A stretch of 11,750 nucleotides of DNA, from the NCBI GenBank assembly GCA_964428885.1, contig CAYRZP010000067.1, positions 1-11,750 of the forward strand. The letters run 5' to 3'. This document shows, in pieces, positions 1-6,781 of this stretch (positions are counted from its first letter, which is position 1; each line of letters begins with the position of its first letter). The translations under genes were made by a program, and so were the position numbers. Origin of the DNA: JAQVQN01 sp964428885. Its GTDB lineage: Bacteria > Verrucomicrobiota > Kiritimatiellia > RFP12 > UBA1067. The notes under the pieces were generated by a model. That model worked only from the letters and a program-made list of their open reading frames with translations. It did no database searches and was not told the DNA's origin.

Positions 1-2
1 CG

Positions 3-98
3 CAGCCCAACGGGCACCGGGTCAACCTCGGCTTCTACGGCAACACGCCCTGGGCCACGATGTCGCCTGCGAAGGGGGTTGTTCTGATATTCCGCTGA
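3..98 (+). CDS. C-terminal end of a secreted beta-helix-type protein (partial)
   Basis: Frame 3 is open from the window edge to TGA at 96-98 and encodes about 31 residues, including PNGHRVNLGFYGNTPWATMS. I recall this 'R-[VI]-N-[LIM]-G-x-Y-G-N-T-x-x-A-[ST]' ending from the C-termini of large right-handed parallel beta-helix or autotransporter-like surface proteins of Kiritimatiellota, Lentisphaerota and Planctomycetota. There it forms the last turn or cap of the repeat domain. Only the tail is visible, so substrate, signal peptide and total length cannot be judged. The other two plus frames show no comparable motif. The family recognition is from memory. That it is a real coding end is supported by the motif running directly up to a stop codon. 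Confidence 0.6.
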   Translation, partial: QPNGHRVNLGFYGNTPWATMSPAKGVVLIFR

Positions 99-116
99 TT
101 TTTAACTGCGATCGGC

Positions 117-137
117 GGACGGCTCGGCGAGCCGTCC
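117..137. repeat. Perfect 10-bp inverted repeat (REP-like palindrome)
   Basis: GGACGGCTCG (117-126) and CGAGCCGTCC (128-137) are exact reverse complements around a single G, followed by CTACC. It begins 18 bases after the stop of the preceding gene. As RNA it would fold into a very stable hairpin. There is no T-run, so it is not a canonical terminator, though it could protect or end the upstream transcript. I recall GGCTCGGCGAGCC-type palindromes as dispersed elements in PVC genomes, but copy number cannot be tested here. Confidence 0.65.
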
Positions 138-160
138 CTACCGTGAAGGCCGACGCATAG

Positions 161-346
161 GGTAGGGTGGTAGGGGTGCGGTTGCCGATCACAAGCGTCG
201 CTGGCGCGGACGACCGGCAGATCCTCTGGCAGATCGTCTAAGGATACATGACCCGCTGGCGCGTCGAGGACGCGATCCGCTTCATCGAGCAGAGCTACCG
301 CATCGAAGACATCCGGCTGCTCGACTACGCCCGTCTGAAAACATGA
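161..346 (+). pseudogene. Decayed C-terminal remnant of an IS4-type DDE transposase
   Basis: The frame at 161-346 reads ...DDRQILWQIV-stop-GYMTRWRVEDAIRFIEQSYRIEDIRLLDYARLKT-stop. The part from 245 matches the Y-x2-R-x3-E-x6-K signature around the catalytic Glu of IS4-type transposases: Y (245-247), R (254-256) and E (266-268) are in register. The final Lys is replaced by Glu (287-289). The TAA at 239-241 interrupts the expected LW-x-IV-x-x-Y-x-x-RW block. At 335-350, adding one A would restore the usual ...RLKNMM continuation, so a one-base deletion is likely. No catalytic Asp region, terminal inverted repeats or target duplication are visible. This is a dead fragment, not an active element. 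Confidence 0.7.
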
Positions 347-357
347 TGAAATTGGTC

Positions 358-386
358 TTGGTGTAAATGTGCGTATTTAATATAAT
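358..386 (+). promoter_or_regulatory. Predicted sigma70-type promoter for the mutarotase/symporter pair
   Basis: A perfect TATAAT lies at 381-386 in an AT-rich stretch. At the ideal 17-base spacing is a weak -35 hexamer, TTGGTG (358-363). Transcription would start near 393, giving a leader of about 78 bases before the ATG at 471. It sits just after the transposase remnant. It is predicted from sequence only, and the -35 matches consensus at three positions. Confidence 0.5.
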
Positions 387-470
387 ATGAACTTTGCGTG
401 TGATGTATAAGCGCCGGTGACAAGGGTTGGCCGCGCGCAAGATCAGCGGGCAACGATGGGGGTTATTGTA

Positions 471-1655
471 ATGAAGAGCAACCGTTATGCGGCTTTGTGT
501 GTTGCGGCATTCAGCGTTATGACGTGCGGCTGCCGTTCGTTTTCAACGGTGAAAAACGGAGACGATATGCGTTATGTTTGTGAGCCATCGGTTAAGGTCA
601 AGCCTTTCGGCACGACCCAGGACGGACGGAAGGTCCAGCAATATACTTTGACCGGCGCGGGCGGCGTGGTTATGGATGTCATTGACTACGGAGGGAAAGT
701 GGTGCGGCTTTTCACTCCAGACCGCAAAGGCGTGAAGACCGATATAACGCTGGGGTTTAATGATGTCTCCGGATATGAGACAATTGACAAATATTTCGGA
801 TCGCTCATAGGCCGTTACGGAAACCGTATCGCAAACGGCAAATTTGTGCTTGATGGTAAAACGTATACCCTTCCGTTGAACAATAACCCGGGCGGCCTGC
901 CTTGCTCGCTGCACGGCGGCACAAAGGGATTTGACGCGCACGTCTGGGCAAGCGAGCCCCTCTCTGAAGGCAAAAGCGTGGGTGTGCAGTTTAAGTTGCG
1001 CAGCCCTGACGGCGACCAGGGATATCCCGGCACTATGGACGTGGTTGTCCGTTACTGGTTGACTCCCGCAAACGTTTGGCGCATCGAATACGAGGCCGTG
1101 ACTGACAAAGCCACGCCGGTGAACCTGACGCAACACCTTTACTTTAACTTAAAGGGAGAAGCGGAAGGCACTATTCTGGATCATGAGCTGACCATTTTCG
1201 CGGACAAAATGACGCCTGTTAACGCCGGCCTGATTCCGACCGGTAAAATCGTTCCGGTCAAGGGCACACCTTTCGATTTCACAGTGCCATGGCAGATCGG
1301 AGCCAGGATTGATGCCGATAACGAGCAACTGCGTTTCGGCGCGGGTTACGACCACAATTGGGTTTTGAACAGCCAAGACGGAAAACTGGCGCCAGCCGCT
1401 GCTTTATATGAGAAGACGAGCGGCAGGTTTTTGGAGGTCTGGACGACTGAGCCCGCCATACAGTTTTATTGCGGCAACGTCATGACCGACAAGATTCCAG
1501 GCAAGCGTGGACGGAATCTCTGTCACCGCGGCGCTTTGGCCTTGGAGACGCAACATTCGCCGGATTCTCCCAACCAGCCGGATTTTCCGACCACGATTTT
1601 GCGGCCCGGCGCGGTCTATAAGAGTGTCACTGAGTATCGTTTCGGCGTGCGATAA
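471..1655 (+). CDS. Exported aldose 1-epimerase (galactose mutarotase)
   Basis: The enzyme interconverts alpha and beta anomers of aldoses such as galactose and glucose. At 394 residues it is a typical GalM domain of about 350 plus an N-terminal export signal. Diagnostic blocks in order are GRYGNRIANG (114-123), SLHGG with catalytic-site His148, TQHLYFNLKG with His222, AGYDHN (291-296) and ALETQHSPDSPNQP with the catalytic base Glu359. Residues 1-21 have a short basic start, a hydrophobic core and cysteines at 19 and 21. This fits a signal peptide, possibly of a lipoprotein, although neither Cys has a textbook lipobox. I chose ATG 471 because it gives this signal and has a GGGGG tract 8 bases upstream. 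A GTG at 417 would add 18 residues and bury the signal. The symporter follows after 67 bases on the same strand. Catalytic assignment is strong. Location outside the cytoplasm is inference. Confidence 0.9.
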   Translation: MKSNRYAALCVAAFSVMTCGCRSFSTVKNGDDMRYVCEPSVKVKPFGTTQDGRKVQQYTLTGAGGVVMDVIDYGGKVVRLFTPDRKGVKTDITLGFNDVSGYETIDKYFGSLIGRYGNRIANGKFVLDGKTYTLPLNNNPGGLPCSLHGGTKGFDAHVWASEPLSEGKSVGVQFKLRSPDGDQGYPGTMDVVVRYWLTPANVWRIEYEAVTDKATPVNLTQHLYFNLKGEAEGTILDHELTIFADKMTPVNAGLIPTGKIVPVKGTPFDFTVPWQIGARIDADNEQLRFGAGYDHNWVLNSQDGKLAPAAALYEKTSGRFLEVWTTEPAIQFYCGNVMTDKIPGKRGRNLCHRGALALETQHSPDSPNQPDFPTTILRPGAVYKSVTEYRFGVR

Positions 1656-1722
1656 TTATATTCTTGGGCCAGGCACTTGGATTGTTCCGGTTTGTCTGAC
1701 CTGATTAATGCGAGGGGAAGTC

Positions 1723-3585
1723 ATGAGCTTATTGGATGTCGTTGTTTTCGTCACGTTTGTTTTGGCAGTACTGGGCGTCGGGTTCGTAAAGAGCCGCAGC
1801 GCGCACAGCGAAGAAGGTGACGCCGCCGATTACTTTCTTGCGGGGCGTGGTTTGAAATGGTGGCTGATCGGCATTTCATTGATCGCCGCCAACATCTCTG
1901 CCGAACAGTTCGTTGGCATGTCCGGTCAGGCCGCATCATATTTGGGTCTGGCTATCGCCAGTTACGAGTGGATGGCGGCGGTCACGCTGATATTGGTAGC
2001 CTTCGCATTCCTGCCGTATTTTCTGAAGACCGGAATATTCACCATCCCCGGTTTTCTTGAGCATCGTTATAACCATCTGGCGCGCTCGATCATGGCCGTG
2101 TTCATGATGTTGATTCTGGTGGGAGTGTCGCTCTGCGGGGTAATATACGCTGGCGCTTTGCCCATGCGCGATCTGCTGCTGGAGGCGGGCATAAACATAT
2201 CACTGACCTATTGTTGTTGGATCATGGGGTTGCTGGCGGCCGGTTATGTGGCGGCCGGCGGGCTCAAGGCCTGCGCTTGGGCTGACCTTATCCAAGGCAC
2301 AGCCTTGATCATCGGTGGCGTCCTGATCACGTTTTTCGCGTTCCAGGCGCTCGGCACCGCCGATTTGCTTGCGTTGACGCCCGGAGTTGGCGCGACCACA
2401 GGGGGGGCAACCGCGACTGCTGCCGGGCTGTTGACCGAACAGATGGGCAGCGTCCAGCGTTTTTGGGCGCTAAACGCTGACAAACTCCACATGTTCCTGC
2501 CGAAATCTGACTTAATCATTCCATGGACCGCGCTCTGTCTGGGATTGTGGATACCCAACATTTACTATTGGGGACTGAACCAGTACATCACGCAGCGGAC
2601 ATTGGGTTCCTCCTCGCTTGCCGAGGGCCAGAAGGGCATCGTGTTCGCGGCCGCCCTTAAGCTCATCATCCCGTTCATCATTGTGTTCCCGGGCTTGATC
2701 GCCTTCAACCTGTATCGGCCTGAAATGGTACGGAAGGCCGAAGTTGACTTTTTAAACTCATACCAGAAAGTCGCGTCAGCGGCTGACGCGCCCGGCAACT
2801 ATTTGACATTCACGCCCTTGGAAAGCTGGGCGGCCGCCAATCCGGACAAAGCTGCCGAGATACAGGTGTACAATAAACTGATTAAAATAAAGGCTGACCG
2901 TGACAGCAAAGCGACGGTTGAAAAGAAGCAGACCGAATACAAAGCCGACTCGGCCTTGGGCCTGCTGATAGCGAAGTTGTGCATGGGGCGGAATGGGCTG
3001 TTCGGGTTCATCGTAGCGGCACTGCTTGGCGCGATCGTCTCGTCGCTGGCGGCGGTTCTGAATGCGGCGTCGACGATTTTCTCGATCGACATCTACCATT
3101 CTTACATAAACAAGAACGCTACGCAGCGCCAACTTGTCGGGGTCGGCCGCATTTGCGTGGGTGTTTTTGTGGCGGTCGGTTGCATAGTGGCGCCGTTGCT
3201 GGACGACCCTAAGTTCGGCGGCATTTTCACGTATATCCAAGAGTTTCAGGGCTATGTGTCGCCAGGCGTGCTGGCGGTTTTCGTTTTCGGGCTGCTGAAC
3301 CGCACGGCGGCGGGCGTCACCGGCGTGATTGGACTGCTTTTGAATCCGCTGCTGTATTTCCTGCTCAAGGTCTTCTGCCCGCAAATTGACTTCTTAAACC
3401 GCATGGCGATATGTATTGTGATCGTGCTGTTTGTCATGTTTGTGGTCGGGCTGTTCGCGCGCTTGCCGCAGCCGGTTGAATTCAAATCCAACACCAGTCT
3501 AGACCTGACGCCTTCAAAGGGCGCGCGCATCGGCGGCATTGCCGTCGTTGTCATCACCGCAGTCCTGTATGCTATTTTCCGCTAG
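1723..3585 (+). CDS. SGLT-type Na+/sugar (probably galactose or glucose) symporter
   Basis: This is an inner-membrane solute:sodium symporter (SSS family) of 620 residues with about 14 hydrophobic segments. It follows the Vibrio SGLT sequence closely. ANISAEQFVGMSG (56-68) has Asn57, Glu61 and Gln62. ASYEWM (79-84) has Glu82. NIYYWGLNQY (279-288) has Asn279 and gate Tyr282. Lys313, IQEF with Gln506, and the sodium-site AIVSSL with Ala437, Ser440 and Ser441 are also present. From memory these match vSGLT Q69, E88, N260, Y263, K294, Q428 and the Na2 serines; vSGLT S91 is Ala85 here. The loop at about 333-420 is roughly 50 residues longer than in vSGLT and is rich in Lys, Asp and Glu. ATG 1723 is preferred over an in-frame ATG at 1708 because GAGGGG (1712-1717) lies 5 bases before it. 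It is probably co-transcribed with the upstream mutarotase, which supports a hexose substrate. Confidence 0.9.
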   Translation: MSLLDVVVFVTFVLAVLGVGFVKSRSAHSEEGDAADYFLAGRGLKWWLIGISLIAANISAEQFVGMSGQAASYLGLAIASYEWMAAVTLILVAFAFLPYFLKTGIFTIPGFLEHRYNHLARSIMAVFMMLILVGVSLCGVIYAGALPMRDLLLEAGINISLTYCCWIMGLLAAGYVAAGGLKACAWADLIQGTALIIGGVLITFFAFQALGTADLLALTPGVGATTGGATATAAGLLTEQMGSVQRFWALNADKLHMFLPKSDLIIPWTALCLGLWIPNIYYWGLNQYITQRTLGSSSLAEGQKGIVFAAALKLIIPFIIVFPGLIAFNLYRPEMVRKAEVDFLNSYQKVASAADAPGNYLTFTPLESWAAANPDKAAEIQVYNKLIKIKADRDSKATVEKKQTEYKADSALGLLIAKLCMGRNGLFGFIVAALLGAIVSSLAAVLNAASTIFSIDIYHSYINKNATQRQLVGVGRICVGVFVAVGCIVAPLLDDPKFGGIFTYIQEFQGYVSPGVLAVFVFGLLNRTAAGVTGVIGLLLNPLLYFLLKVFCPQIDFLNRMAICIVIVLFVMFVVGLFARLPQPVEFKSNTSLDLTPSKGARIGGIAVVVITAVLYAIFR

Positions 3586-3641
3586 GGCAAATGCTTGCCG
3601 GACGACAAACCCTATAAATTCAAATTCCGATTTGTGATGTT

Positions 3642-4421
3642 TTATTTGAGATCTGACAAGGCGTCACGGAAACGGGCGGCGAGCAGCTGCTCCATGGTGT
3701 AGAAACCGCGCCCGCACTCCATCAGCCATGTGGCGCCGGCCAAGGCTCCGCGCCCGAAGGCGCCGCGGTTGATGCTCTCGTGAGTCAGACGCAGTGTCTG
3801 GTTTGGCAGCCCGAACAGGACTTCGTGCTTTCCGACGATACCGCCGACCCTGATCGATTTGACACAATGCTCCGGGTTCACCTTCAGCTTCCTAGCGATA
3901 CGCAGCGCGGTGCCGGAAATGTCCTGCTTCTGTCTGAAATGTTCCTCCATGATGGCCACGTCAGCCTGCGGGATGACGCTGCGGACAACGAGGCTGGTCA
4001 AAAGCAGCAGGTTTACGCCGATGGATATGTTGGGGGAGTAAAGGACAGCGGTCTTACGCGCCATTTTTTTTAATTCAGCCAGGTCGTCGCGGGCATAATT
4101 CGATATGGCGGAAAGAATGCGGATGCCGCAACTGGCGGCGCTTTTGTATCGGTTGACCGTATCCGATGCCGAGAAATCGATTATCACGTCAACCGGATAG
4201 CGCCTAAAAAACGCATCATCAATGTCTTCGACCCAGTGGATCATGCCTTCGTCGAAATCATTTCCCTGCAGCCGGCTGGCGTATTCCCCGGCATGACGGT
4301 TGCTTTTGCGCACGACCCACACTAATTCGGAATCCGGTGCGTCGATCATTTCATGAGCGACCGTGGCGCCGGTGCGCCCGAATCCGAATAAGCCGATCCT
4401 TAATTTGTCAGACTTTGCCAT
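3642..4421 (-). CDS. Divergent DapB-like reductase (dihydrodipicolinate reductase family)
   Basis: This 259-residue protein has both DapB domains. The N-terminal Rossmann fold shows GFGRTG (13-18) and IDFS (81-84). The C-terminal tetramerisation domain shows SPNISIGVN (129-137), SGTAL (169-173), GGIVGKHEVLFG (193-204) and LTHESINRGAFGRGAL (212-227). Authentic DapB reduces the dihydrodipicolinate-stage intermediate of lysine/DAP synthesis with NAD(P)H. Three usually conserved motifs are altered. The GTTG loop is SAIS (104-107). The HH pair is His161-Phe162. D-A-P-SGTA is shortened to D-I-SGTA (167-172). The catalytic His161 and Lys165 remain. It may be a divergent working DapB or a paralogue with another substrate, so I give no symbol. 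It lies 134 bases beyond the kinase gene of the upstream operon, with only a weak ribosome site, and converges with the symporter. Confidence 0.75.
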   Translation of the reverse strand: MAKSDKLRIGLFGFGRTGATVAHEMIDAPDSELVWVVRKSNRHAGEYASRLQGNDFDEGMIHWVEDIDDAFFRRYPVDVIIDFSASDTVNRYKSAASCGIRILSAISNYARDDLAELKKMARKTAVLYSPNISIGVNLLLLTSLVVRSVIPQADVAIMEEHFRQKQDISGTALRIARKLKVNPEHCVKSIRVGGIVGKHEVLFGLPNQTLRLTHESINRGAFGRGALAGATWLMECGRGFYTMEQLLAARFRDALSDLK

Positions 4422-4441
4422 TTGTGTGACTTTTACTCTTT

Positions 4442-4520
4442 TTCAACGTCTTCGTCAAATGCAAAGCTTCAACGTCGCATAATAAGCGTTATGTCAACTA
4501 ACGCCCGGGTTTAGCGTTAT
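4442..4520. repeat. Paired short direct repeats and an inverted repeat in the spacer before the DapB-like gene
   Basis: The 134-base spacer 4422-4555 contains TTCAACGTC twice (4442-4450 and 4468-4476, 26 bases apart). It also contains AGCGTTAT twice (4485-4492 and 4513-4520, 28 bases apart). TAACGC at 4499-4504 is the inverse of GCGTTA and forms a 6-bp stem with 4514-4519. The spacing is compatible with operator pairs, or the stem could weakly end the upstream operon. No T-run follows on the minus strand, so it is not a good intrinsic terminator. Function is unknown. Confidence 0.4.
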
Positions 4521-4555
4521 TCTTCAATCGGCAGCAAAGAAAGAGAGGCCGCGCG

Positions 4556-5479
4556 TCAAGGCCGCATCATGCGCGTCAGCTCCGCCACCCGGTGTTCTAC
4601 GGTCTCATAATCCGTTTTTTCAAACCGCTCAAGACTGAAGCCCTCGACACCGATCGAAGCCACCGCACTGGCATAAACCAGCGCTTTGCGCATGATTTTT
4701 TCGCTCACCCTGCCGACACGCGCCAGATAACCCATGAAAGCCCCGGCGTAAGAATCTCCGGCGCCGGTCGGGTCCGCCAGCCGCCGCACCGGATAAGCGG
4801 GCACGACAAAAATCTGGTCTCCGTAAAACAGCAGCGATCCATGCTCGCCCTTTTTGATGACCACGTAAGCAGGCCCCATTCTCAAAATCGCCGCGGCGCA
4901 ATCGCACAGATTCCATTTGCCGGTCAAGAGCCGGGCCTCCCCATCGTTTAATGTCAATAAATCAACGCGCCTTATGACATTCAGCAGAGCTTTGCGGGAT
5001 GTCTCTATCCAAAGGTTCATGGTGTCCAAAGCCACGAACCGGGCGCGGCTGGCCTGCTTCAGCACATGCGCCTGGAGATCAGGCTGGATATTGCCAAGCA
5101 GCACAAAGGACGCGCGGCGGTATGCTTCGGGCAACGCAGGCGAAAACTGCCCGAACACACCGAGTTCGGTCTTTAATGTCGTTCTCTCAACCATGTCTCT
5201 ATCATATTCGCAGGCCCATCTGAAGGTTTTCCCTTTAACTCTCTGCACGCCTTGCAAATCAACACCGAAAGCCCGCCAGCGCCGTTCGAACGTTACCGGG
5301 AAATCATCCCCGACCACCCCGACCGCACCTGCCGCAGCGAAAAATGAGGCGGCAGCCGTGCTGAAAGGCAGAGACCCCCCCATCAGATTCTTGCGCGAGA
5401 CAGTCCTGGTCTTGATGTCGTCAATGCCGATAGACCCGACAGCCCAAAGCTGTACATCTGCCTTTGCCGGAGAAAACAT
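4556..5479 (-). CDS. PfkB/ribokinase-family sugar kinase, substrate unknown
   Basis: This is a 307-residue PfkB-fold kinase, a normal length for the family. The N-terminal Gly-Gly (34-35) and GDDF (57-60) belong to the substrate half. KKGEHGSLLF (209-218) and DPTGAGDSYAGAF (236-248) are the ATP half, with anion-hole glycines and catalytic base Asp242. LLGNIQPDLQ, LDTMNLWIE and LTLNDGEARLLTG resemble a well-conserved but functionally undefined PfkB subgroup that I recall from Planctomycetes and delta-proteobacteria-type genomes. This is not a clear fructokinase, ribokinase or adenosine kinase. The start ATG lies one base after the aroQ stop (TGAAATG on the minus strand), with AAGGGG 7 bases upstream inside aroQ, so translation is probably coupled. 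It is the last gene of the compact run. The phosphoryl acceptor cannot be named from sequence. Confidence 0.85.
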   Translation of the reverse strand: MFSPAKADVQLWAVGSIGIDDIKTRTVSRKNLMGGSLPFSTAAASFFAAAGAVGVVGDDFPVTFERRWRAFGVDLQGVQRVKGKTFRWACEYDRDMVERTTLKTELGVFGQFSPALPEAYRRASFVLLGNIQPDLQAHVLKQASRARFVALDTMNLWIETSRKALLNVIRRVDLLTLNDGEARLLTGKWNLCDCAAAILRMGPAYVVIKKGEHGSLLFYGDQIFVVPAYPVRRLADPTGAGDSYAGAFMGYLARVGRVSEKIMRKALVYASAVASIGVEGFSLERFEKTDYETVEHRVAELTRMMRP

Positions 5480-5480
5480 T

Positions 5481-5927
5481 TCACGTCCCCTTTTTAGAAG
5501 TTATCGCCTGAACCAACCCCTCCAGAGCCATGACATAGCCGTGTCCGCCGAAACCCATGACCTGTCCCAGACAAACCCCGGCTGTCAGACTGCCGTGCCG
5601 GAATGACTCGCGCCGATGCGTGTTTGACAGATGCACCTCCACCACAGGAATGCCGCAAGCCTTGATCGCATCACGCAATGCCACACTGGTATGCGTGTAG
5701 GCCGCCGGATTTATGACGATCCCGTCATAACACCTTCCAGCCCCCCCCACTCTTGCGACCAGTTCGCCCTCCACGTCGCTATGGAAAACGTCGATCCGAA
5801 CGTCTTTACTGGCAGCCCAGGCCAACAGCTTATCAATGATCCCGTCAAGTGTTTCGTTGCCGTAAACATCAGGCTCGCGAATGCCCAGCAGTTTGAGATT
5901 AGGCCCATTCATCACCAGGATCTTCAT
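5481..5927 (-). CDS. aroQ: Type II 3-dehydroquinate dehydratase
   Basis: This enzyme removes water from 3-dehydroquinate to give 3-dehydroshikimate, the third step of the shikimate pathway, in the cytoplasm; the family forms dodecamers. At 148 residues it is the normal size. Visible motifs are NGPNLKLLGIREPDVYG (7-23) with Arg17 and catalytic Tyr22, NPAAYTHTSVALRDA (73-87) with Asn73 and His79, and EVHLSNTHRRESFRHGS (97-113) carrying the catalytic His and substrate-binding Arg. The second Asn of the usual NGPNLNLLG is Lys12. The frame is open to 5948, but ATG 5927 has an AAGGAGG site 6 bases upstream and gives the canonical MKILVMNGPN start. It overlaps the end of ricT by 29 bases and is followed after one base by the kinase gene. 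A C8 run (5741-5748) lies within it. Confidence 0.95.
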   Translation of the reverse strand: MKILVMNGPNLKLLGIREPDVYGNETLDGIIDKLLAWAASKDVRIDVFHSDVEGELVARVGGAGRCYDGIVINPAAYTHTSVALRDAIKACGIPVVEVHLSNTHRRESFRHGSLTAGVCLGQVMGFGGHGYVMALEGLVQAITSKKGT

Positions 5928-6774
5928 CTGTCGCCTCCTTATATTCATGCGCGACCGCTTTGCACACCACAGACGTGTCGCACGCTTTTACTTTTAAGAA
6001 ACGCCCGTCATCGGTCCTGACAGTCAAAATGCATCTGATGATATCACGTCCGACGACGTGGGCATCAATCATTTCAGGACCGACCAGCCGCACCACGCTT
6101 CCCAAACCGGGTAACCCAGCCTCGAGTTCGCGGTATTGCTCATATTCAAACCGGACACAGCATTTTAGCCTGCCGCAACTGCCGTTGAGCGTGATCGGAT
6201 TCAATGAAATTTCCTGAACCCTGGCCATGTGAACATTTACTCCGCTGAAATGCCGTTGCCAACTGCAACAGCAAACAGCCCTGCCGCATGGCCCGATACA
6301 ACCTACAAGCGCGGCCTCGTCCCTGACACCCACCTGCCACAAGTCAACGTGTGTTTTGTAATCCCGTTGCAACTGTCCCACAAAACGCCTTAAATCAACG
6401 GGTACGGCAGCGGCATACCGAATGAAAAGACGGTCGCGCCCGTATGAGAACCTTGTGTGCAGAATCTTTACATGCGTCTTTTCCGTGCTGACCGACGATA
6501 CGAACGCTTTCTTGGCATTATCCGACAGATCCGCATTCTCTTTAAGCCGCCTCTCGTCTCCGCCTTCGAGTTTACGCACCACGCGGAAGCGCGGTATATT
6601 TTCCCCGGCATCGGACTCATCGTGAATGCCGATAATCTCTAAGGCTGTCCCTATATCAAGGCCGTAATCGAGCTCCACAATACAGTCATCACCGGGCAAA
6701 AGGGATAAAGCTTCCGGCAATCGGCAATGGAAAACCCCTTTTTCCGGCATTTTTATACGAGCAACCGGTTGCAT
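5899..6774 (-). CDS. ricT: PSP1-domain cysteine-rich protein RicT (YaaT)
   Basis: This 291-residue protein has the RicT signature: GCIGPCGRAVCCCSW (158-172) followed by NGSCGRLKCCVRFE (197-210). Cysteines at 159, 163, 168, 169, 170, 200, 205 and 206 are the region that binds iron-sulfur clusters in the Bacillus RicA-RicF-RicT complex. There RicT helps RNase Y mature specific mRNAs and affects competence, biofilm and sporulation. RicA and RicF are not in this window, so the role here is less certain. The tail 281-291 is acidic. The frame extends to a TTG at 6789, but ATG 6774 is the likely start because GGAAGG lies 7 bases before it. It starts 18 bases after the holB stop, which is the order seen in Bacillus (tmk...holB-ricT), and its end overlaps aroQ by 29 bases. 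Confidence 0.9.
   Translation of the reverse strand: MQPVARIKMPEKGVFHCRLPEALSLLPGDDCIVELDYGLDIGTALEIIGIHDESDAGENIPRFRVVRKLEGGDERRLKENADLSDNAKKAFVSSVSTEKTHVKILHTRFSYGRDRLFIRYAAAVPVDLRRFVGQLQRDYKTHVDLWQVGVRDEAALVGCIGPCGRAVCCCSWQRHFSGVNVHMARVQEISLNPITLNGSCGRLKCCVRFEYEQYRELEAGLPGLGSVVRLVGPEMIDAHVVGRDIIRCILTVRTDDGRFLKVKACDTSVVCKAVAHEYKEATDEDPGDEWA
5934..5940 (-). promoter_or_regulatory. Ribosome binding site fixing the aroQ start
   Basis: AAGGAGG on the minus strand lies 6 bases before ATG 5927, inside the 3' end of ricT. It is the strongest Shine-Dalgarno in the operon, and it rules out the in-frame start at 5948, which lies upstream of it. Confidence 0.75.
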
Positions 6775-6781
6775 TTTCGCA

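Noticed and set aside
417..470. Upstream GTG start for the mutarotase adding 18 residues
   Set aside because: It places a charged stretch before the hydrophobic signal segment; ATG 471 gives a proper export signal and a better ribosome site.
543..1136. 197-codon open frame on the minus strand inside the mutarotase gene
   Set aside because: It is antisense to a gene with clear catalytic motifs, has no recognisable domain, and is rich in His and Arg as antisense shadows often are.
2776..3384. 202-codon open frame on the minus strand inside the symporter gene
   Set aside because: Its Arg/Gln/His-rich composition and full antisense overlap with conserved symporter helices mark it as a shadow.
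3586..3599. Small hairpin GGCAA-ATGC-TTGCC just after the symporter stop
   Set aside because: A 5-bp stem with no T-run is too weak to call a terminator between the converging genes.
4479..4497. Perfect TTGACA on the minus strand (4497-4492) followed by TATTAT (4484-4479)
   Set aside because: The spacing is only 7 bases, and no -10-like box lies at 16-18 bases, so it is not a credible promoter.
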